From assembly GCA_910577225.1 (NCBI GenBank), contig CAJTMV010000003.1, positions 62,001 to 126,000 on the forward strand: a DNA stretch of 64,000 nt, in the 5' to 3' direction. Under the pieces are notes generated by a model. It was not told the origin of the DNA, made no database searches, and saw only the letters and a program-made list of their open reading frames with translations. The stretch comes from an uncultured Eubacterium sp. (lineage in GTDB: Bacteria; Bacillota; Clostridia; Lachnospirales; Lachnospiraceae). Below are positions 34,655 through 41,343 of the stretch, one piece after another (positions within the stretch are counted from its first letter, which is position 1; each line of letters opens with the position of its first letter). A program made the position numbers and the translations under genes.

Positions 34655-35400
34655 AAAGAATAAAATTAATTGTCGCATACGAAGGAACGAATTATCAGGG
34701 CTGGCAGATACAGCCTGCGGGAACGACGATCGAAGGCATCTTAAATCAGAAGCTGACCGAACTGACCAGTGAACCGGTAGCGGTTATCGGGGCCAGCCGG
34801 ACGGATTCGGGCGTACATGCGCTTGGAAATGTCGCGATCTTCGATACAAACACAAAAATTCCGCCAGAAAAAATATCATACGCGCTGAATCAGCGGCTTC
34901 CGGATGATATTGTGGTACAGCATTCCTGCGAAGTGCCTCCGGATTTTCATCCAAGAAAATGCGAAAGTCGCAAGACGTATGAATATCACATATTAAACCG
35001 GACGTTTCCGCTGCCGCTGCATCGCAACGACTGCTATTTTACGTACCGCAATCTGGATGTGGAACGCATGCGCCAGGCAGCCGCTGATCTGGTCGGGACG
35101 CATGATTTTAAGAGCTTTTGTTCGATCCACGCACAGGTAAAAACAACGATCCGTACGATCTATAGTCTGACCGTATGCAAAGAACAGGATATTATTACAA
35201 TTCGTGTCACAGGCAGCGGGTTTTTATATAATATGGTTCGTATTATCGCCGGCACATTGCTGCAGGTCGGAACCGGAGAACGCAGTCCGCTGGAAATGGC
35301 AGATATTTTAAAGGCCAAAGACCGCGCGGCAGCCGGACCGACCGCTCCGGCACATGGGCTGACGATGATTGGCATAGAATTTGGGGAATATTTGAAATAA
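34651..35400 (+). CDS. truA: tRNA pseudouridine(38-40) synthase TruA
   Basis: A 249-residue enzyme making pseudouridine at positions 38-40 of tRNA anticodon stems. The catalytic Asp52 lies in GASRTDSGVHALG; other family segments are YEGTNYQGWQIQP at the start, HDFKSFCS (about 151) and GFLYNMVRIIAGTLLQVGTG (about 190-209). The ATG at 34651 overlaps the ecfT stop; the frame runs further upstream through ecfT, which is an artefact. It closes the ECF operon and precedes rplM. Confidence 0.95.
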   Translation: MKRIKLIVAYEGTNYQGWQIQPAGTTIEGILNQKLTELTSEPVAVIGASRTDSGVHALGNVAIFDTNTKIPPEKISYALNQRLPDDIVVQHSCEVPPDFHPRKCESRKTYEYHILNRTFPLPLHRNDCYFTYRNLDVERMRQAAADLVGTHDFKSFCSIHAQVKTTIRTIYSLTVCKEQDIITIRVTGSGFLYNMVRIIAGTLLQVGTGERSPLEMADILKAKDRAAAGPTAPAHGLTMIGIEFGEYLK

Positions 35401-35403
35401 ATC

Positions 35404-35432
35404 TTGACACACACGGCGGCGGGTACTATAAT
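35404..35432 (+). promoter_or_regulatory. SigA promoter of rplM-rpsI
   Basis: Consensus TTGACA (35404-35409), 17-bp spacer, consensus TATAAT (35427-35432), starting 3 bases after the truA stop. Confidence 0.85.
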
Positions 35433-35438
35433 GTTTAA

Positions 35439-35578
35439 GTCTGACATAGTGAGAAAATGCAGGGAAAATAGTTTCTGCGTTTTAACTATATAATTATCGG
35501 AGAAGGAAGAAGACAAGGCTCCCGGACATGGCTGAGTTTTCGGAGTTCTTATCAAATTTTAATCAAGGAGGCAGACCA
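35439..35578 (+). promoter_or_regulatory. Structured leader of rplM (possible L13 leader)
   Basis: About 140 untranslated bases lie between the promoter and rplM. They contain a 9-bp stem AAAATGCAG / CTGCGTTTT (35454-35462 with 35475-35483) and further short complementary stretches. An autoregulatory L13 leader is known in Firmicutes; position and size fit, but the covariance model was not run. Confidence 0.45.
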
Positions 35579-36007
35579 ATGAAAACTTTTATGGCAGGTC
35601 CAGATACCATTGACAGAAAATGGTATGTAGTTGATGCAGAAGGAAAGACATTAGGACGTTTAGCTTCAGAAATAGCTAAAGTATTAAGAGGCAAACATAA
35701 ACCGATTTTTACACCACATATTGATACAGGCGATTATGTAATCGTAGTGAACGCTGAAAAAATTAAAGTAACAGGCAAGAAAATGAACCAGAAGATTTAC
35801 TACAAACATTCCGGTTATGTTGGCGGTATGAAAGAAACCACGTTAAAAGATATGTTAAAAAGACACCCGGAAAGAGTTGTGGAATATGCAGTAAAAGGCA
35901 TGCTTCCAAAAGGACCGCTCGGAAGACAGATGTATCGTAAGTTATTCGTATATGTCGGACCAGAGCACAAACACGCAGCTCAGAAACCGGAAGCTCTTAC
36001 ATTTTAA
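35579..36007 (+). CDS. rplM: 50S ribosomal protein L13
   Basis: A 142-residue ribosomal protein that binds 23S rRNA early in large-subunit assembly. The N-terminal MKTFMAGPDTIDRKWYVVDA and the segments GKTLGRLASEIAKVLRGKHK and MLPKGPLGRQMYRKL are diagnostic. AAGGAGG stands 8 bases before the ATG. The frame is open for 17 codons further upstream, but that lies in the untranslated leader. Confidence 0.97.
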   Translation: MKTFMAGPDTIDRKWYVVDAEGKTLGRLASEIAKVLRGKHKPIFTPHIDTGDYVIVVNAEKIKVTGKKMNQKIYYKHSGYVGGMKETTLKDMLKRHPERVVEYAVKGMLPKGPLGRQMYRKLFVYVGPEHKHAAQKPEALTF

Positions 36008-36030
36008 TCGGAAATAGGAGGTAAATTACA

Positions 36031-36423
36031 GTGGCTAATGCAAGATATTATGGAACAGGAAGAAGAAAGAGCTCTGTTGCCAGAGTATATCTGTTTCCAG
36101 GAACAGGCAAAATCACAATTAATAAAAGAGATATCGATGATTATCTCGGACCAGAGACATTAAAAGTTATCGTACGTCAGCCGTTAGAGGCGACAGGTAC
36201 AACAGATAAATTCGATGTGCTTGTAAACGTAAAAGGCGGCGGTTTTACAGGTCAGGCGGGCGCAATTCGTCACGGCATTGCCAGAGCCTTACTGGAGGCT
36301 GACTCCGATTATCGTCCGGCGTTGAAAACAGCCGGATATCTGACGCGTGATCCGCGTATGAAAGAAAGAAAGAAATATGGTCTGAAAGCAGCTCGTCGTG
36401 CTCCGCAGTTCAGCAAGAGATAA
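36031..36423 (+). CDS. rpsI: 30S ribosomal protein S9
   Basis: A 130-residue ribosomal protein whose C-terminal tail reaches the decoding centre. Diagnostic segments are YYGTGRRKSSVARVYLFPG, VKGGGFTGQAGAIRHGIARA and the C-terminal RAPQFSKR. The start codon is GTG with AGGAGG at 8 bases. It is co-transcribed with rplM and followed by a strong terminator. Confidence 0.97.
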   Translation: MANARYYGTGRRKSSVARVYLFPGTGKITINKRDIDDYLGPETLKVIVRQPLEATGTTDKFDVLVNVKGGGFTGQAGAIRHGIARALLEADSDYRPALKTAGYLTRDPRMKERKKYGLKAARRAPQFSKR

Positions 36424-36450
36424 GCAAACGGAATATCAAATATGGATTGC

Positions 36451-36485
36451 AATCCCCAGAACTTATGTGTTTTGGGGATTTTTAC
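36451..36485 (+). terminator. Intrinsic terminator of rplM-rpsI
   Basis: 12-bp stem AATCCCCAGAAC / GTTTTGGGGATT (one G-U pair) with a TTATGT loop and a T-run. Confidence 0.85.
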
Positions 36486-36563
36486 TGTTTTTTGTATAAA
36501 ATGCCGTATTTTGGGCATTCGGAACTTTCCGGGAGATAAAAGTTCATAGTGCGAAAAGAGAAC

Positions 36564-36596
36564 GATACCCCGAAAAAAATGTGTTTCGGGGTTATC
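36564..36596 (+). terminator. Second stem-loop before the SprT-like protease gene
   Basis: GATACCCCGAAA pairs with TTTCGGGGTTATC (one bulged base), followed by TTTATTATAG. It may act as a back-up terminator or lie in the leader of the next gene. Confidence 0.45.
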
Positions 36597-36608
36597 TTTA
36601 TTATAGTA

Positions 36609-36617
36609 GGGGGGGGG
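36609..36617 (+). repeat. G9 homopolymer in the ribosome-binding region
   Basis: Nine consecutive G residues end 9 bases before the ATG at 36627. The run overlaps the purine-rich ribosome site, so a change in length could alter translation. Confidence 0.8.
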
Positions 36618-36626
36618 TCAGGGAGC

Positions 36627-37373
36627 ATGACAGATTATCCGGAAACAGCCTATCGATTAATACGAAAAAATGTAAAAAATATCAATCTTCATGTAAAATC
36701 AGACGGAAGCGTCGTTGTGTCGGCAAATCCGGCAGTGCCGAAAGAATATATCGATGAGTTTGTGCGTGCAAAACAGTCGTTTATTGAGAAAGCCCGTTTT
36801 CAAATGATGCAAAATGGAAAGAGCAGAGGGCAGCTGATATCTGGAGAACAGATTCCTTATCTGGGTAAGCGGCTTACGTTGCAGGTGGAAAATGCCGGCC
36901 GGAGATATCTTCCAATATGGATTGAAAAACTTCAGGAAGGATGCATTACCGGTTTTTCCAGAAATAACCGGGGCGAGGCTGTATTTTGTCAGAATGGGCG
37001 TTTATATCTGTATACGGAACATACGGATGATTTGGCGTACAAACAGCAGCTGTATGATTCCTGGCAGAAGATACAGACGGGCGCCTTATGTGAAAAGATC
37101 AGCAGGCAATATTATCCGATATTTGAAAAATCCGGCGTTGCCTATCCGCAGATAAAGATTCGTAAAATGAGTTCCCGGTGGGGGTCCTGCATACCGGGAA
37201 AGCATCGGATAACGTTTAACAGTCTGCTGCTGGAACAACCGCTGGAATGTGTGGAATATGTTGTAGTACATGAATTTTCCCATTTTATACATCCTGATCA
37301 TTCGGCTGCGTTTTATGACTTTGTCAGCCGGATACTTCCCGACTGGAAGGAGAGGAAAGAGAAGTTACATTAA
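36627..37373 (+). CDS. YgjP/SprT-like zinc metallopeptidase (M48/DUF45 type)
   Basis: A 248-residue protein of the YgjP family. The C-terminal protease-like domain contains SRWGSC (about residue 184), HRITFNSLLL and the zinc motif HEFSH (about 216-220) with a third His ligand in HPDHS. Homologues are intracellular, poorly characterised metallopeptidases. The ATG at 36627 follows GGGAG; an in-frame GTG at 36549 would put the hairpin and the G9 run inside the coding region, which is less likely. The gene ends before a T10 tract. Confidence 0.82.
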   Translation: MTDYPETAYRLIRKNVKNINLHVKSDGSVVVSANPAVPKEYIDEFVRAKQSFIEKARFQMMQNGKSRGQLISGEQIPYLGKRLTLQVENAGRRYLPIWIEKLQEGCITGFSRNNRGEAVFCQNGRLYLYTEHTDDLAYKQQLYDSWQKIQTGALCEKISRQYYPIFEKSGVAYPQIKIRKMSSRWGSCIPGKHRITFNSLLLEQPLECVEYVVVHEFSHFIHPDHSAAFYDFVSRILPDWKERKEKLH

Positions 37374-37510
37374 ATATTGTGCAATTTGTTATAAAAATAA
37401 GAAAAAAGAATTTTTTTTTTGTGAAGGTAGCAATATGGCAGAAAATGTGATAGAATAGATATGGCTTTGTCGTAAATAAATGGGATTTTAGGGAAATTGG
37501 AGGAAGAGGT

Positions 37511-39298
37511 ATGAGTAGTATCAAAAAAGAGAACAAGCAGCGTAATGAAAAAAAGCGTAATGCAGGCGGCTACCGGCATAAGACAAGAAAGCTGAGTATC
37601 CGTGCAAAAGTGCTTGTACCTACTGCAGTAATGGTAGCATTTATTTGCTGCTGTATGGCACTATTATTTAAATCGCGTATGGAGACCGATATGATTTCGA
37701 CCGGCGCTGAGCTGGCTGTTTATGTCGGCAATCTGGCAGAAGATAAAATGAATGGCAATCTCCTGGAAAAACTTGCGCCGGGAGGAGAGACATCCGCAGC
37801 GTACAAAGCGATTACGAATTCTTTGACAGAGACGATCAAAGGATCCGCGATAAAGTATATTTACACGTTATATGCAGAAAATGGCAAGGTGTATTATGGT
37901 GTGGATCTGGATACGGAAGACAGACAGCCGATCGGCACAGAATTTGGCGAACCGTATGCAGAATTAAAAAGCGTATTTGAAAATGGCAAAGCAGTCAAAA
38001 GTGATAAAATAGAAAAGATAGATAGGAATACTGCGATTATTTCCGCTTATGTACCGGTATATAATAATAAAATGAAGATCGTGGGAGCTGTTGGATGCGA
38101 TTATGAAGCAAAGGGAATTGTTGCGGCAGTCAACGATACGATGCGCAATATCGCGATCATAGGCGTGGCATTTTTCCTGGCAGCAGTGTTTTTATTCAGC
38201 TTTATCATAAGTCGTATTACGAAAAATCTGTGGAATGTTGACGATAAAATATATGATATTGTAAACAGTAACGGAGACCTGACGCAGACGATTCAGATTC
38301 GAACCGGGGATGAGATCGAATGTATTGCTGAGCATGTCAATGAATTGCTTACCTATATGCGGCAAATTATGATTAGTATTTCAGATAATTCGGATAAGCT
38401 GAACGAATCGTCGCAAAATGTCGTATCGCATATCAGAGATACGCAGTCGGGCGTTTCGGAAGTATCGTCAACCATGGAAGAAATGACGGCAACGATGCAG
38501 GAGACGACTGCTTCGATTAACAGAATCAACGAGTCTGTCAACGAAGTGTTCCAGTTCATCGAACAGATCAATGACCGTTCCAAAGACGGCGATTTGTTAT
38601 CAGATGAAATCAGAGTCAGTGCGCAGAAGATTCAGACAAACGCGATTTCAGAACAGGAGGCAGCAAAACAGCGGACGCAGGAAATCACAGAAAGCGTATA
38701 TGCGAAAATTGAACAGTCCAAGGCCGTTGAGAAGATCGGAGAGCTGACTACCAATATTATAAATATTACGGATCAGACAAATCTGCTTGCGCTGAACGCC
38801 AGCATCGAGGCAGCAAGAGCAGGAGAGGCAGGAAAAGGTTTTGCTGTCGTGGCAGATGAGATCGGAAAGCTGGCGACAGATTCTGCGTCTGCGGCTGAGC
38901 AGATTCAGGATGTAAGTACGGTTGTGATCAAAGCGGTGAACGCTTTGGCAGAAGAAGCGTCCCGTATGGTTAAATTTGTAGAAGATATTGCGATGAAAGG
39001 TTATTCCGACCTTGTGAAAACAAGTGAGGAATATTATGAAGAATCAGACAAGATTAATAAAATGATGCAGGTATTCAGCGATCAGGCGCAGCAGCTGCAA
39101 AATAATATGGATCGTATTCGTCAGGTGATGGAATCTGTGAACCATTCTGTAGAAGAAAGCGCTCTGGGAGTCAGCCGTATTTCTGAAATGTCAGCAAGCA
39201 TCAACGATAATATCAGGGATATTGAAGGTCTGGCAGACTCCAATATGGATATTGCAAATATGCTGGATATGGAAGTGAATAAGTTCCGTCTTCAGTAA
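37511..39298 (+). CDS. Methyl-accepting chemotaxis protein
   Basis: A 595-residue transmembrane chemoreceptor. One span (about 28-50), an extracytoplasmic sensor of Cache-like size (51-215) with YIYTLYAENGKVYYGVD, a second span (about 216-238), a HAMP linker (about 240-292) and the cytoplasmic coiled-coil signalling domain (300-595). The hairpin tip that contacts CheA and CheW reads TDQTNLLALNASIEAARAGE then AGKGFAVVADEIGKLA (about 418-452). GGAGGAAGAGG precedes the ATG. Che genes are not in the window. A PilZ-type protein follows, consistent with motility control. Confidence 0.93.
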   Translation: MSSIKKENKQRNEKKRNAGGYRHKTRKLSIRAKVLVPTAVMVAFICCCMALLFKSRMETDMISTGAELAVYVGNLAEDKMNGNLLEKLAPGGETSAAYKAITNSLTETIKGSAIKYIYTLYAENGKVYYGVDLDTEDRQPIGTEFGEPYAELKSVFENGKAVKSDKIEKIDRNTAIISAYVPVYNNKMKIVGAVGCDYEAKGIVAAVNDTMRNIAIIGVAFFLAAVFLFSFIISRITKNLWNVDDKIYDIVNSNGDLTQTIQIRTGDEIECIAEHVNELLTYMRQIMISISDNSDKLNESSQNVVSHIRDTQSGVSEVSSTMEEMTATMQETTASINRINESVNEVFQFIEQINDRSKDGDLLSDEIRVSAQKIQTNAISEQEAAKQRTQEITESVYAKIEQSKAVEKIGELTTNIINITDQTNLLALNASIEAARAGEAGKGFAVVADEIGKLATDSASAAEQIQDVSTVVIKAVNALAEEASRMVKFVEDIAMKGYSDLVKTSEEYYEESDKINKMMQVFSDQAQQLQNNMDRIRQVMESVNHSVEESALGVSRISEMSASINDNIRDIEGLADSNMDIANMLDMEVNKFRLQ

Positions 39299-39440
39299 AA
39301 GGAAACATGATTCAGGCATTGACTTTTTGTGCCATTCCATTTATTATAGTAACGTTGATAAGATCGATGATCGAAATGGGGAACAGTTAGGATATCTGAA
39401 CGATTACAGAACCTGTGTTTGAAAATTCGGAGGTGACAGT

Positions 39441-40070
39441 ATGAAAATATCAGAATTAAAAAAAGGTCAAAAGGTGACGATCCGCTGCAAGCATAAAACG
39501 TTATTAGTAGATATGGAGGCACATGTAGCAGGGGTACGGGCTGAGGTGGTATTGCTGGAACTGATTCGTCATGATGGACAGATTGTAGATTTTTCCAGTC
39601 CACATGTACAGATTATAACCATTTACGAAGATGGTCTGGATATGCCGAAGGCCTGGACAAACTGCAGAATTCAAAGAAGAACCGTGGATGGGAAACAGTT
39701 CCATGCGCTCGCCGCGCCAAAAACAAGTGTGAAAGTAAACCGGCGTAAGGTTTCCAGAATTGTACTGAATAAGCCGGGAAAATTAAAGATCAGCAATGTG
39801 CCGGATCCCGTAGACATTATGATCCATGATCTGTGTGTCAACGGGATTGGATTTGAATGTCCTGTGAAAATAGAGGAACAGGATATCAGACATTTATATA
39901 TTCAGTTTTTAGATGGAGACAGAGAAGACGAAGAAGAGATTAAAGTAGAAGCGAGAGGCGTATGGAAGAAGGAGATACCCGGAGGCGGATTTTTCTACGG
40001 ATGTCGTCTTGTGAATGCGGAGGAGAATCTGGGTTATTATATTGCGGGAAAGATGCGGGACGATAAATAA
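39441..40070 (+). CDS. PilZ-domain protein (YcgR-like)
   Basis: A 209-residue protein with an N-terminal YcgR-N-like beta-barrel (residues 1-90) and a C-terminal PilZ domain (95-205), expected to bind cyclic di-GMP and slow flagellar rotation or modify surface behaviour. The first c-di-GMP motif R-x3-R is present (R102-K-V-S-R106). The second, normally D/N-x-S-x-x-G, reads D130-L-C-V-N-G, with Cys in place of Ser. GGAGG lies 7 bases before the ATG. It ends at the bidirectional terminator that also bounds the repeat array. Confidence 0.85.
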   Translation: MKISELKKGQKVTIRCKHKTLLVDMEAHVAGVRAEVVLLELIRHDGQIVDFSSPHVQIITIYEDGLDMPKAWTNCRIQRRTVDGKQFHALAAPKTSVKVNRRKVSRIVLNKPGKLKISNVPDPVDIMIHDLCVNGIGFECPVKIEEQDIRHLYIQFLDGDREDEEEIKVEARGVWKKEIPGGGFFYGCRLVNAEENLGYYIAGKMRDDK

Positions 40071-40081
40071 AAAATCAGGAT

Positions 40082-40122
40082 AAAGGCGCCAACAATTTAC
40101 TACTTAAATTGCTGACGCCTTT
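40082..40122. terminator. Bidirectional terminator between PilZ gene and repeat array
   Basis: 18-base arms (40082-40099 and 40105-40122) pair at 16 positions around a 5-base loop. The arms start AAAGG and end CCTTT, giving T-rich 3' sides on both strands (plus TTTTAG; minus TTTATCC then TTTTTTATTT). Confidence 0.8.
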
Positions 40123-40875
40123 TAGACTGATGTGTCCATGGGATTATACCATGCCTTTCTTTTTATTTTACAACGATATCTTAAATGAGGAATGAAATGT
40201 ACTTTTTTTAACTTTGTTTTTCATAATTTTCAATGTTTTTCTGTATTTTTTCTGTGTCTTCAGTTTAGTCCATTCGGTATCCATTTCTGTTTTCCTTGAA
40301 TTTGTCTGATCTGGATTCATATATGAATGTACCCGACTGAATCTCCGACCACTTTAAAGTGTTGTCTTCACGGTATCTTCTGCATATCATGTAACTAATC
40401 TGAAAACGTTCTTATGATTTGAATCATGCATTGGAGTTTACCCCGCTTTCATTAGACTTTAATAAACTGGTGGATTTAAACTGTTCTGTCCATTGGATTG
40501 TCCCCGCTTTCTCGTGCTATTGCAAATCATACTGATAAAATCCGGGTTTAAATAATGATTCCCATTGGTCTGTACCCCACTTTCATTCAATCGTGCAGTT
40601 TATGCATATTAACAAAAATCCGGGTTTAAACAATCGTTTTCATTGGTCTGTACCCCGCTTTCCGATAGTGTACTCGCTCAGTAATCCTTGATGTTCATAT
40701 ATTTGTGTTTAAGTAATTCCCTCCATTGGATGAACCCTCGCTTTCCTCTGATCTGCAAAAACAAACAAGACTTAAATGACTCTGTCCATTGGTCTGATCT
40801 CCGTTTCCTTAGATTATAAATTACACGTTGTGTAAGAAAGTTATGTAATCATTGGACGATACCTCGTTTCTTAGA
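40118..40875 (-). repeat. Degenerate repeat array, seven clear units
   Basis: Read on the minus strand, the unit is GAAAGCGGGG, TACAGACCAATG, twelve variable bases, then TTTAAACCCGG. The conserved CCAAT cores lie at plus-strand ATTGG positions 40430, 40492, 40564, 40642, 40725, 40788 and 40851, spaced 62, 72, 78, 83, 63 and 63 bases. A weaker unit overlaps the terminator (40118-40155) and further decayed ones may lie at 40261-40380 and 40890-40935. Sequence between units is not shared, except TCCGG-ATTTT next to two units. Copies differ by many substitutions, so this is old or functionally constrained rather than a recent expansion. It is not a standard CRISPR array: repeats are too divergent and no cas gene is present. 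Confidence 0.7.
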
Positions 40876-41035
40876 ATATTGGGTAGTTCTTTACTTATGC
40901 TGGTGGACTCACCCCTCTCCTGCGTCTGCACCCTGTCTTTTGGGAAAGAATTCTTGTTTTAAAAATTCATTTCGTATCGGCCAGGAGTGTATCGACTGTT
41001 TTATTTTGGTGTTCCGTTTGTTTTTTGTTGAAATT

Positions 41036-41064
41036 ATAATATCAAACAAATATAGATTTGTCAA
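41036..41064 (-). promoter_or_regulatory. Strong minus-strand promoter reading into the repeat array
   Basis: On the minus strand TTGACA (41064-41059), 17-bp spacer and TATTAT (41041-41036). Immediately upstream (41068-41100) are long T/A tracts resembling an UP element. Expected start of RNA near 41029. Confidence 0.65.
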
Positions 41065-41263
41065 CAATAAATTAGAAAAAAAATAAAAAAAATTATATTA
41101 ATCTGAATTACACGGAATATAGGTAAAATAATCAGAAAATTACATGGAGTAAAATGATGATTTTTGTATGTTCTAAAAAAAGATGCATATGCTGAATAAG
41201 AAAGATTCGGACAGATCGATCACTGTTTATAAAATATTCACAAATAGTTCATCGCATTATCTA

Positions 41264-41292
41264 TTGTTTCAAAATCCAAGTAGTGCTATAAT
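41264..41292 (+). promoter_or_regulatory. SigA promoter of secA
   Basis: TTGTTT (41264-41269), 17-bp spacer, TATAAT (41287-41292) with an extended TGC just upstream of the -10 box. Confidence 0.75.
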
Positions 41293-41343
41293 AGAACCAA
41301 TTTTGTGATACATGATAAGTTTACGATAACGATAGGAGATTAT

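Larger units (their letters stand above)
40082..41029 (-). ncRNA. Candidate 0.95-kb non-coding transcript across the repeat array
   Basis: A strong minus-strand promoter (41036-41064) and the terminator at 40082-40122 define a transcript of about 950 nt with no ORF longer than about 40 codons. It is composed mostly of the repeat units described separately. Each well-preserved unit can form an imperfect hairpin in this orientation (for example CGGGGT with ACCCG and CAAT with ATTG around 40622-40658). No known large RNA class (OLE, GOLLD, ROOL, raiA) was recognised by eye. Transcription is inferred, not shown. Confidence 0.4.

Noticed and set aside
40118..40935. Functional CRISPR array
   Set aside because: Repeats are too different from each other, spacers vary from about 22 to 42 bases, and no cas gene is within the window. 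A long-decayed array cannot be excluded and is mentioned as an alternative.
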